Shown in pieces: positions 1 to 8,999 of a stretch of DNA of 64,000 nt (the stretch's first letter is position 1; each line of letters begins with the position of its first letter). Location: contig CAWIMX010000001.1 in assembly GCA_963837345.1 (NCBI GenBank), forward strand, positions 496,001 through 560,000, read 5' to 3'. The position numbers were made by a program, and so were the translations under genes. The DNA comes from CAWIMX01 sp963837345 (GTDB lineage: Bacteria; Acidobacteriota; Vicinamibacteria; Vicinamibacterales; CAVVIG01). Under the pieces are notes generated by a model. The model worked only from the letters and a program-made list of their open reading frames with translations, was not told the DNA's origin and ran no database searches.

Positions 1-986
<986 letters not shown>

Positions 987-1064
987 TCGACCGCTCGATC
1001 GAACGGGCGCAGGCGCGCGAAGGCCTGCGCCCGGTTCCCCAGTTCCTCAGTGCCCCCGCCTCCC

Positions 1065-1070
1065 CTATAC
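1065..1070 (+). promoter_or_regulatory. Candidate -10 box (TATACT) for the topoisomerase A-subunit gene
   Basis: TATACT stands alone in GC-rich sequence between the glutamine synthetase stop and the topoisomerase gene. No convincing -35 element is seen. In-frame GTG (1083) and TTG (1140) codons follow it. Confidence 0.4.
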
Positions 1071-1139
1071 TTGTGCGCATGGGTGTCAGTCTGTCCCCGA
1101 GACCGTGCGCGGTCTCCTGCCGGCTCGACGGGCGGTAAG

Positions 1140-3572
1140 TTGGCGAAACGGGCCGGGAGGGCGCGAACCCTCTTCGACAACCTGGACGCGGTCGAGAGCG
1201 GGACGGCCGGCGCGGCCCCTCCCGGCGGAGGCGGGCCGGGCATCACCGAGGCCGTCGCCCTGCACGAGGCGGCCCAGGCGCGCTATCTCAATTACGCGCT
1301 GTCGGTGATTACGGCGCGGGCCCTGCCCGACGTCCGCGACGGACTGAAACCTGTCCAGCGCCGCATCCTGTACACGATGTGGCAACAGAACCTCACGGCC
1401 GACGCCAAACACCGGAAGTGCGCGAAGGTGGTTGGCGACGTGATGGGGAGCTTCCATCCGCACGGCGACGCCGCACTTTATGAAACGCTCGTGCGGATGG
1501 CGCAGCCCTTTTCGCTCCGCTACCCCCTCGTCGACGGATCGGGCAATTTCGGATCGCTCGACGGCGACAGCGCGGCGGCGATGCGCTACACCGAGTGCCG
1601 GCTGGCGCGCGTGAGCGATGAGCTGCTCACCGAGATCGAGCAGCAGACGGTGCCGTTCCGCCCCAACTACGACGGCACGAAGACCGAGCCTGTCGTGCTG
1701 CCGGCGCGCATTCCCAACCTGCTCGCGAACGGCGCCACCGGCATCGCGGTGGGCATGGCCACCAACGTCCCGCCGCACAATCTGGGCGAGGTGTGCAGCG
1801 CCCTGATCAAGCTGCTCGACAACGAGGACCTGGGCAACACCGCGCTCTGCCGGGTGATCAAGGGGCCCGACTTCCCCACCGGAGGCCAGATCCTGAACAC
1901 GTCGGAGGAGCTGCGCGAGATCTACAAGACCGGCTCGGGCTCGATCCGGCTGCGCGGCACCTGGGACATCGGTCCGGAGACGCGCTCGACCAGGACGATC
2001 TACATCGAGAGCATCCCGTACACGGTGAACAAGGCCCAGCTCGTCGAGCGCATCGCCGACGTCGTGCTCGGCCGGAAGCTGCCGCAGCTGCTCGACGTCA
2101 AGGATCTGTCGACCGAAGACGTGCGGATCGCCCTCGAGCTGAAGAAGGACGCCGACGAGAAGATGGTGATGGCGTATCTGTTCAAGCACACGCCCCTCCA
2201 GATCAACGTCCCGGTGAACCTCACGTGCCTGATTCCCACCGAGCAGCCCGACGTGGGCCGGCCCGAGCGCCTCGACCTGAAGTCGATCCTGTGGCACTTT
2301 CTGCACTTCCGGCTCGACGTGGTGACCCGCCGGCTCGAGCACGAGCTCGCGGCGCTCAAGACGCGGATCCACATCCTCGACGGGTTTGCCGCCGTCTTCG
2401 ACGCGCTGGACGAGATCATCCGCATCATCCGGAGATCCGATGGCAAGGCGGACGCGGCGGAGACCATCATGAAGCGGTTCTCGCTGGACGCCGAACAGAC
2501 CGACGCGATCCTCGAGCTGAAGATCTACCGGCTGGCCCGCCTGGAGATCCTCGTAATTCGCAAGGAGCTGGAGGACAAGCGGAAGCGCGCACGCCAGATC
2601 GGCTCGCTCCTCAAGGACGAGGCCAGCCGATGGACCCTCGTGCGCAACGAGCTGGAGGACATCCTGAAGACGTACGCCGATCGCAAGATTGACGCGCGGC
2701 GGACGCTCATCGCCAGCGACAGCGAGGAGCCCGAGTACACGGCCGACGACTTCATCGTCGATGAAGACAACGTGGTGATCGTGTCGCGCGACGGCTGGGT
2801 GAAGCGGCAGAAAGACGTGAAGGATCTGTCGACGACGCGCCTGCGCGAAGGCGACGCCGTGCTGGCCGCCTTCGCGGGCAGCACGCGGGCGACCTGTGCC
2901 TTCTTCTCGAACTTCGGCGTCGCCTACACGTGCCGCTTCATCGACGTCCCGGCATCGACCGGCTACGGGGAGCCGATCCAGAAGCAGTTCAAGCTGAAGG
3001 ACGGCGAGAAGATCGTAGCGGCCCTGAGCCTCGATCCGCGCGCCACGGGCGAAATCGCGCCGCCGGCGAAGCATCCCGAGGCCCCGCCGCCGGCCCACGC
3101 GGTGGCCGTCACGAGCGACGGATACAGCCTGCGGTTCGGTCTGGGCGGCTTCGTCGAGCCGAGCACCCGCGCCGGCCGCCGCTTCGCGCGGCCGGCCGGT
3201 GGCGCGGAAGTCGTGGGCGTGGCGCGCATCGTGGGCGACGAGACGCTGATCGCGGCCACTGCGGAAGGCCGCGGCCTGCTCTGCCGCGCCGACGAGGTGA
3301 ACTTTCTCTCCGGTCCGGGCCGCGGCGTCATCCTGATCAAGCTCGCCAAGAACGACCGCGTGCTCGGGTTCATCGCGTCCGTCGGCGACCGCGATCTGCT
3401 CACCGTCGAAACCAGCCGCGGTGCCGAGCAGACCATCAGCACGGCGAAGTACGAGGTGAGCGGACGCGGAGGCAAGGGGCGCGAACTGCTGCAGCGCGGG
3501 CAGTTCGTCAGAGTGCTCTGGCCCGCGCCCGAGGCGCCGGCGCCTCTGGGCGGCGGCGGGGGCGAGTCGTAG
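1140..3572 (+). CDS. parC: Type IIA DNA topoisomerase subunit A (topo IV ParC / gyrase A-like)
   Basis: This is the DNA breakage-reunion subunit of a type II topoisomerase, which passes one duplex through another to decatenate or relax DNA. The winged-helix part contains HPHGDAALYE and the active-site tyrosine in AAAMRYTE, followed by the tower and coiled-coil region. The C-terminal ~280 residues form a divergent beta-pinwheel with one SGRGGKG element resembling a GyrA box near the end. The frame is open upstream to 1050, but that ATG precedes a TATACT box. I chose TTG at 1140 because it gives MAKRAGRARTLFD, like related N-termini; GTG at 1083 is the alternative. The length, ~810 residues, is normal. 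The probable partner subunit lies 8 kb downstream. Gyrase versus topo IV cannot be decided from sequence alone; the symbol reflects the ParE-like partner. Ala and Glu occupy the positions equivalent to E. coli GyrA Ser83 and Asp87. Confidence 0.85.
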   Translation: MAKRAGRARTLFDNLDAVESGTAGAAPPGGGGPGITEAVALHEAAQARYLNYALSVITARALPDVRDGLKPVQRRILYTMWQQNLTADAKHRKCAKVVGDVMGSFHPHGDAALYETLVRMAQPFSLRYPLVDGSGNFGSLDGDSAAAMRYTECRLARVSDELLTEIEQQTVPFRPNYDGTKTEPVVLPARIPNLLANGATGIAVGMATNVPPHNLGEVCSALIKLLDNEDLGNTALCRVIKGPDFPTGGQILNTSEELREIYKTGSGSIRLRGTWDIGPETRSTRTIYIESIPYTVNKAQLVERIADVVLGRKLPQLLDVKDLSTEDVRIALELKKDADEKMVMAYLFKHTPLQINVPVNLTCLIPTEQPDVGRPERLDLKSILWHFLHFRLDVVTRRLEHELAALKTRIHILDGFAAVFDALDEIIRIIRRSDGKADAAETIMKRFSLDAEQTDAILELKIYRLARLEILVIRKELEDKRKRARQIGSLLKDEASRWTLVRNELEDILKTYADRKIDARRTLIASDSEEPEYTADDFIVDEDNVVIVSRDGWVKRQKDVKDLSTTRLREGDAVLAAFAGSTRATCAFFSNFGVAYTCRFIDVPASTGYGEPIQKQFKLKDGEKIVAALSLDPRATGEIAPPAKHPEAPPPAHAVAVTSDGYSLRFGLGGFVEPSTRAGRRFARPAGGAEVVGVARIVGDETLIAATAEGRGLLCRADEVNFLSGPGRGVILIKLAKNDRVLGFIASVGDRDLLTVETSRGAEQTISTAKYEVSGRGGKGRELLQRGQFVRVLWPAPEAPAPLGGGGGES

Positions 3573-3616
3573 GCGCGCCCGGCCGCGGCTCGGTGGTGAC
3601 TTTCCCCTTCGGCTAG

Positions 3617-3635
3617 TACAATGACTGCGAAAGGA
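3617..3635 (+). promoter_or_regulatory. -10 box TACAAT and ribosome binding site AAGGA deciding a TTG start
   Basis: TACAAT at 3617-3622 would place transcription start near 3629. AAGGA at 3631-3635 sits 8 bases before TTG at 3644, which supports TTG as the initiation codon of the NYN-domain gene. The ATG at 3621 overlaps the -10 box and is out of frame. Confidence 0.55.
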
Positions 3636-3643
3636 CATCGCTT

Positions 3644-5071
3644 TTGGCACAAGATCGCCTCAATATCGCGGTATTCGTCGACTTCGACAACATCGAGATT
3701 GGCGTCCGCACTACGCTCCATGAGCATTTCGACGTCGGGACGGTCCTGGAAGCCATCAAGGAACGCGGCGAGGTCGTCACGAAGATCGCCTACGCCGACT
3801 GGACCCGCGCAGGGGAATACAGCCGCACGCTCACGCAGCACGCCATCCGCCTCGTTCAGCGCAATCTGACCCCGGGCGGCGACAAGAACGGCGCCGACAT
3901 CAATCTGGCGCTCGACGCGCTCGAGATGGTGTTTACGCACCCGCACATCAACGCGTTCGTGATCGTCGGCGGCGACAGCGACTTTCTGTCGCTCGTCGAG
4001 AAGCTGAAGCAGTACGACAAGAAGGTGTTCGTCGTCGGGGGCCGCCAGTTCACGAGCGTCATCCTGCAGCGCAACTGCTACGAATTCGTGGCCTACGAGA
4101 ATCTGCTCAGGCCGCGGCGCTCGCATGGGCCCGGCAAGGACGCCCGGCCGGTCCAGGCGGCTGCCTCGGCGCCGCTCGCCCAGGTGGTGCCGCTCGTGCG
4201 GCGCGCGCTCAAGATCCTGGCGGATCGGGAAGTCACGCCGCAGACGGGCCTGCTGAAGAGCACGCTGCTGCAGCTCGACTCGACCTTCTCCGAGCGCAGC
4301 TACGGAGCCTCGTCGTTCCTGGACTTCGCCGAGAAGCTCGCCAAGACGGGCGTCGTGAACCTGAAGCACACGGGCCGGAGTGTGACGGTCGAGCTGAACG
4401 AAGCGTTCGACGAGAACGAGTCGCCGGCCGAGCCGGTTGCAGAGGCTCCCGCCGTGGCCGCGCCGGAGGGAGGGCAGAGCCGCCCGCCGGTCGAAGCCAC
4501 CGAATCCCAGGCGGACGGCGTCCGCGTGGTAGGCGAAATTCTCGCCGCGGCCACCAGCGCGCGTTGGCCGATGTACGTGCGAAACCTGAAGCAGATCCTG
4601 AGGCAGGCCGACGGCGGCTTCGACGAGCGCCGGTACGGATTCGGCGGCTTGATGGACCTCGTGCGTGCCTGCCAGCGCGAGAATCTCGTTCGCGTCGAGC
4701 GCGACCGCCGCGGCGGTCTGCGTGTGTTCCCCGGCGCGTCGCTTCCGCGACCGAACGCTCCCGCTTCCGCGATGGCGGCTCCGCCCCAGGGCGAGTCCGG
4801 GGCACCGCGGGACCAGGCAGCCGCCTCGCCAGGCGACACGATGGCCGCCGTGGAAGGGGATGTGGACGTGCTGGACGCGCTGCCCCGACCGGATCTCGTG
4901 GACACGACGGCGGAGCTTCTGGGTCGCGCCAAGCCGCGGGCGCGCCGGGCGCGCGCCACGCCGGCGGCGCCGCGAAAGGCGCCGCGGCCGCGCAAAGCCG
5001 CCGCCAAACGGCCATCGGCGCGAGCCAAGAAGGCGCAGCCCCCCGCCGAAGACGCGGATGGGAACCGCTAG
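3644..5071 (+). CDS. NYN-domain predicted ribonuclease with two OST-HTH (LOTUS) domains
   Basis: Predicted cytoplasmic RNA-processing or RNA-binding protein. The N-terminal ~150 residues form a NYN (PIN-like) nuclease fold with the expected acidic residues: D13 and D15 in VFVDFDN, D85 in NGADINLALDA, and D111 and D113 in VGGDSDF. Two OST-HTH/LOTUS-like winged helices follow, at about residues 185-250 (VVPLVRRALKIL to RSVTVEL) and 300-370 (VRVVGEILAAA to GGLRVF). These are separated by an acidic linker. The tail from ~430 is Ala/Lys/Arg-rich, probably disordered and able to contact nucleic acid. The start is TTG, supported by AAGGA 8 bases upstream. The gene has its own -10 box and ends next to the stop of the convergent VWFA operon. 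NYN plus OST-HTH proteins are known across bacteria and eukaryotes; the RNA target here is unknown. Confidence 0.85.
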   Translation: MAQDRLNIAVFVDFDNIEIGVRTTLHEHFDVGTVLEAIKERGEVVTKIAYADWTRAGEYSRTLTQHAIRLVQRNLTPGGDKNGADINLALDALEMVFTHPHINAFVIVGGDSDFLSLVEKLKQYDKKVFVVGGRQFTSVILQRNCYEFVAYENLLRPRRSHGPGKDARPVQAAASAPLAQVVPLVRRALKILADREVTPQTGLLKSTLLQLDSTFSERSYGASSFLDFAEKLAKTGVVNLKHTGRSVTVELNEAFDENESPAEPVAEAPAVAAPEGGQSRPPVEATESQADGVRVVGEILAAATSARWPMYVRNLKQILRQADGGFDERRYGFGGLMDLVRACQRENLVRVERDRRGGLRVFPGASLPRPNAPASAMAAPPQGESGAPRDQAAASPGDTMAAVEGDVDVLDALPRPDLVDTTAELLGRAKPRARRARATPAAPRKAPRPRKAAAKRPSARAKKAQPPAEDADGNR

Positions 5072-7798
5072 CTAGGGCTGTTTCGGCGACTCGAGAAACG
5101 TCATCCACTGCCGCACGAGCTCGCCCTGCGGCCCGTTCGCGCGCTGGTATGACTCGGCGTAGCGCCTTGCCAGCGCGGTGTCCTCTTCGGGCGTGTGGGC
5201 GGCGGCTCCCGCAAGGCGCAGGTTGTAGATCCACTCGACGGCGCGCAGGAGGGCATCCTGGTCGTCGGGCCGCGCGTCGAGATAGCGCTCCATCGTCCGC
5301 ACCGCCTCGCGCCCCTGCCCGAACGTGGCGTACAGCATCGCCAGGGGATGCGTCAGCCGGGGATCGGAGGGCCACTTGCCCGTCGCCTCGGCCAGAATCT
5401 CCCGCGCTTCGTTCAGATCGTGCGTCCGCAACAGGGCCTCGGCGAGCCAGTAGTACACCTCGGGAATCTCGCCGCCCTCGATGAGCGCAGTCTGCCAGGC
5501 TCCGGCCGCCTCCTGATCGTGTCCGGACGCGGCAAACGTCGCAGCGAGATACACGAGGGCGGACGTGCTGTCCACGTCCGGCTGAATCGCGTGCTTGAAG
5601 CTCTCTTCGGCCTTCTCGTAGTTCCCGGCCTGCAGCTGCTTCACGCCGGCATCGAACTCCGGGCGGACGCTGTCCTCCACCTGCGCACGAAACTGGTCGA
5701 CCGCAGGTCGCTCCAGCGCTTCCTCGGCGTGGAATGCCGACGCGAAATCGGTTTCCTCGACCGGCAGGAACAAGTCCACATCGTCGGGCGCGGCGCTGCT
5801 GCCCACCCCGGTCACCGAGCTCATGAGCACGCTGGGAGGCGCCACGTCGAACTCCCGCGACAATTGCGCCAGCGGCTCGCCGGTGCTGGAGAACACGGCG
5901 GCGCGCAGGCGGTAGGCGCCGGGGGGCAGCTGGCGGATGGACAGCGACCGCGAGAACAGTGTCCGCGCAGGACCGGCAGTCTGGCCGGCCGCGTCTTCGC
6001 CCAGGATGGGCGGGCCGTCCTCGGTCGACGCCACCTCGTAGCGCACCTGGATCGCCGACGAGCCAGGCCCATAGGCCTCGAGATAGCCCTGGACGACGCC
6101 AAAGCTCGCCGTCGGCGTCACCGTGGGCTGCTGACGCGGACTCAGGTCGACGGGGCCACCGACCATCAGGTCGCTCAGGTCCACGTCGCCGCCGCTGACC
6201 AGTCCGGCATGGATCTCGTGCTCGACGCTGCCGACGCGATCGCCTTCGGCGACGGCGATCTTCAGGCGGTAGTCGCCGGGCGGCAGACTCGCGCCGGCGG
6301 CGTACTGGAGCGGCGACGGCACGCCGTTCATCACGGGTCCGACTCGAGCCATCGCGCCGAGGCTCTGGACGTCGTGGCCGTCTTCATCCGCGATGACGTA
6401 GGCGACCGCTATCTGGCGATCGGCCGTGTACTGGCCGCCGATGTCGGCGCGGATGAGCAGCTGCACCTTGGACGGATCGGCGTCGCGGAGCGAAAAGGTG
6501 ATCACGTGAAGAGGCAGGGCCGACGACAGGAGCGGCGAGGTCAACGCCTCCATCGCTTCCTGGCTCATGGTGCGCGGAGCGGGCGATTCGAAGGCCGACC
6601 GGTCGAGCAGCGAACGCCGCGCGCGCACGGTCGCGCCGCCCCTCGACACCCGGACGCGCACCGAATGCGCCCGGCCGTCCCGATCGGTCGGCGCCGACTC
6701 GACGCCGAGAAGATAGTAGCCGGAGATCTCGGCCGCAATCCGATCGAACAACGTCTGCCCCGTGCCGACGACGTTGAACACGGCGCCCCGGCTGGCCGCG
6801 GCGAGCGCCATCACGCCCTCGGTCCGCCGCTGCGTGTCCTCACCGCGCGCGAACGGCAGCCCGGGCTCGGTGATGTCGAAGTAGTTGTCGTCCAGTTTGA
6901 GGACGTAGATGCTCGTTCTGGCCGAGGCAGCCAGCCCCCCCAGCTCGGTCACGGGCGACTCGACGCCGTCCTCCATGATGAACCCCTCGGTCATCAGGAC
7001 GAGCGTCTTGGGCGCGTCGATCGGCGCCAGGGCGAGCAGGAGGTCGTGCAGGCCGCGAATCGTCGACGTCCCTTCCCGGTCCGCCTGCAGCGCAATCATG
7101 CGGGCGTCGTTGACGACCTGGATCGCGCATTCCTCCCTGAACTGCGTGGGCTCCTGCCCGCACTCGCGCTCGACGACGGCCTGGCGGATCTGGTCGTCGC
7201 CGCGGTCGATCGCCAGCGCCTCGGACAACGCCATCCGCCTCGTGGTGGATTGCCCGACCGAGAGCGACTCCATCTGCCCGTGCATGCTCGCGATCGCCTG
7301 CTTGGATCGCTCCCGATCCGACAGGAACGCGGTCGAGCGGGCGCCGAGGCCGAACCCCACGACGGCCACCCGATCGGCCGGCTGCAGCGTGTCGAGGAAC
7401 TCTTCGGCGGCGCGGGTAAGGGCCCGGCCTCCGCCGAACCGGATGTTCGGCTGGTCGACGACGAGGACGATCAGCCGGCCCGCCGTGCCGCCTTCGTTCG
7501 TGCTGTACCCGTCGGGCAACGCCGGCGGCGGGGCATTCGCGCCGTCGGGTACGAGCGAGACGAATTCCGCGGACACGACGCGTCTGGGCGCGCCGTCAAT
7601 CTGCACGGTAAACTCGTCGCTCGACAGATCGGTGATCGGCTGCCCCCGGTTGTCCACGACGCTGGCGTCGAGCGAGGTGACCTCGACGGCCGAGCGAAAG
7701 ACCGGCGGCTGCTTTGGCGCCTGAGCCGACACGCCAATCGCGATGGCCGCGGTCGTCGCCGCCACGGCGAGTGTCCGGGAAGCGAGCGACACCTTCAT
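5072..7798 (-). CDS. Secreted VWFA-related domain protein with C-terminal TPR repeats
   Basis: Predicted exported protein of ~908 residues with a signal peptide (MKVSLASRTLAVAATTAAIA, cleavage near VSAQA). Residues ~30-330 match the VWFA-related fold common in Acidobacteria. The metal-site motif is degenerate: VVDQPNIRFGGG stands where an intact MIDAS has DxSxS, so metal binding is doubtful. The segment FYLLGV-like 'YYLLGVESAPTDRDG' closes this domain. A middle beta-rich region (~380-640) follows, then TPR-like helices (~690-890) beginning near FDAGVKQLQAGNYEKAEESF. The ATG start overlaps the upstream stop as ATGA, which implies translational coupling to the preceding VWFA gene. Together they form the last two genes of a three-gene minus-strand operon. 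A role in cell-surface protein interactions is inference; no enzyme activity is predicted. Confidence 0.8.
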   Translation of the reverse strand: MKVSLASRTLAVAATTAAIAIGVSAQAPKQPPVFRSAVEVTSLDASVVDNRGQPITDLSSDEFTVQIDGAPRRVVSAEFVSLVPDGANAPPPALPDGYSTNEGGTAGRLIVLVVDQPNIRFGGGRALTRAAEEFLDTLQPADRVAVVGFGLGARSTAFLSDRERSKQAIASMHGQMESLSVGQSTTRRMALSEALAIDRGDDQIRQAVVERECGQEPTQFREECAIQVVNDARMIALQADREGTSTIRGLHDLLLALAPIDAPKTLVLMTEGFIMEDGVESPVTELGGLAASARTSIYVLKLDDNYFDITEPGLPFARGEDTQRRTEGVMALAAASRGAVFNVVGTGQTLFDRIAAEISGYYLLGVESAPTDRDGRAHSVRVRVSRGGATVRARRSLLDRSAFESPAPRTMSQEAMEALTSPLLSSALPLHVITFSLRDADPSKVQLLIRADIGGQYTADRQIAVAYVIADEDGHDVQSLGAMARVGPVMNGVPSPLQYAAGASLPPGDYRLKIAVAEGDRVGSVEHEIHAGLVSGGDVDLSDLMVGGPVDLSPRQQPTVTPTASFGVVQGYLEAYGPGSSAIQVRYEVASTEDGPPILGEDAAGQTAGPARTLFSRSLSIRQLPPGAYRLRAAVFSSTGEPLAQLSREFDVAPPSVLMSSVTGVGSSAAPDDVDLFLPVEETDFASAFHAEEALERPAVDQFRAQVEDSVRPEFDAGVKQLQAGNYEKAEESFKHAIQPDVDSTSALVYLAATFAASGHDQEAAGAWQTALIEGGEIPEVYYWLAEALLRTHDLNEAREILAEATGKWPSDPRLTHPLAMLYATFGQGREAVRTMERYLDARPDDQDALLRAVEWIYNLRLAGAAAHTPEEDTALARRYAESYQRANGPQGELVRQWMTFLESPKQP

Positions 7799-8967
7799 CG
7801 CGAGGCCGCCAGGGGTTCGGCGCGATAGCCCTGCCGGGCGCGCACGTCGTCGTATCCGTCGACCTGCACATCGATGCGACGCCAGGTGTCGTCGCGCGCC
7901 GTGTTCGTCGGAGGGTACCCGATCAGGTACTGGTTCGACAGCTCTTCGATCAGATCGGCAAACCGGTCGTTCAGTTCGTCGATGTTGTCGGTGAACAGTG
8001 CGCGACCGCCGGTCGGGCGCGACAGGCGGGTCATCACCGTCCTCAGGCGATCGAGCGTCACGCCGCGGCCCTGCCCAATCATGTACAGCGTGACGTCGCT
8101 CGTCTGGAGCCGGCGTTCGACGTCTTCGAGCGTCCCGTGGCTGCCCTGATCCTCGCCGTCGGTGAAGACCACGAGCGCTTTGCGGCCCGTCTCCCGGCCC
8201 AGCATCTCGATGCCCCGCAGGATGACGTCGTACAGCGCGGTCGCCCCCCACGGCGCCAGGCGATCGACGGCGCGCACGCGATCCTCTGGCCGCGTGGCGC
8301 GGCGTGCGAGGGGGAAGATGCTGTCGTTGAAGCCGAGCAGCGTGACCTGGGCCTGGGAGGGCACGGCAATCAGGAAGTCGCGGACGGCCGCCTTCAGCTT
8401 CGTCATCGCCGTCGTCATGCTCCCGCTGATGTCGACCGCCGCCACGAGCTCGAGCGGCACGTCCTCCGACGAGAAGTATGTGATCGTCTGCGGCCGGCCG
8501 TCTTCCTTGACGTGAAACGCCGACCGCGGAATGTCGGGCACGAACTCCCCGTTCTTCGTGACGGTCACCGTGACCTGGACGACGTTCACGTCGGCGGAAT
8601 CGGAGTATCCGAGCGACTTGGTCCGAAGCGTCTCGATGACACGCCCGCCCGTCGCCAGATTCGCCACGGCCCGCACCTGGTGCTCGTTGATCGTCGGCCC
8701 GGCTTCCCACGCGCATTCGTACGGCGACTGAACGATGGTGCACACCTGGCGGCCATCCACGTAGAAAATGATCGTGCTGGCCGCGCCGACGGGATCGACC
8801 ACGGCGCGCAGCACCGTCTGGCCGCTGATGTACGCGTCGGCGGAGGGAGAGAGGATGTGGACGCTGGGGACGGCAGGTGCCGGCGGCTCCTGGCCGGACA
8901 CGCCGAGCGCACAGATCAGGAGCGCGAGGGGCACCGGCGCCGCGAGACGAAACAGGCTTCCCGTCAT
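7795..8967 (-). CDS. Secreted VWFA domain protein with intact MIDAS motif
   Basis: A ~390-residue exported protein with an N-terminal hydrophobic signal (LFRLAAPVPLALLICALGVSG). A short Ig-like beta segment (~35-120) carries VHILSPSADAYISGQ. The VWFA domain (~160-350) contains an intact metal-ion adhesion motif, AVDISGSMTT, and a later FTDGEDQGSH acidic site. The C-terminal strand LSNQYLIGYPPTN is typical of the Acidobacteria VWFA-related family. The chosen ATG at 8967 lies 32 bases after the stop of the upstream gene, with a GC stem-loop between. Its stop overlaps the next start by ATGA. The two VWFA genes probably act together outside the cytoplasm, one with and one without a working MIDAS. 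No substrate can be named. Confidence 0.82.
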   Translation of the reverse strand: MTGSLFRLAAPVPLALLICALGVSGQEPPAPAVPSVHILSPSADAYISGQTVLRAVVDPVGAASTIIFYVDGRQVCTIVQSPYECAWEAGPTINEHQVRAVANLATGGRVIETLRTKSLGYSDSADVNVVQVTVTVTKNGEFVPDIPRSAFHVKEDGRPQTITYFSSEDVPLELVAAVDISGSMTTAMTKLKAAVRDFLIAVPSQAQVTLLGFNDSIFPLARRATRPEDRVRAVDRLAPWGATALYDVILRGIEMLGRETGRKALVVFTDGEDQGSHGTLEDVERRLQTSDVTLYMIGQGRGVTLDRLRTVMTRLSRPTGGRALFTDNIDELNDRFADLIEELSNQYLIGYPPTNTARDDTWRRIDVQVDGYDDVRARQGYRAEPLAASR

Positions 8968-8979
8968 GCGATTGGCCCT

Positions 8980-8999
8980 CGCGGACGCTGTCGTCCGCG
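8980..8999 (-). other. Intercistronic stem-loop (8-bp stem, 4-base loop)
   Basis: CGCGGACG at 8980-8987 pairs perfectly with CGTCCGCG at 8992-8999 around a CTGT loop. It lies immediately after the stop of the large unknown gene and 12 bases before the next gene's start. No U-run follows, so it is more likely an mRNA processing or stability element than a terminator. Confidence 0.5.

Noticed and set aside
1086..3650. Long open frame on the minus strand opposite the topoisomerase A-subunit gene
   Set aside because: It mirrors the real gene in codon structure, has no motif, and has no promoter or ribosome site.
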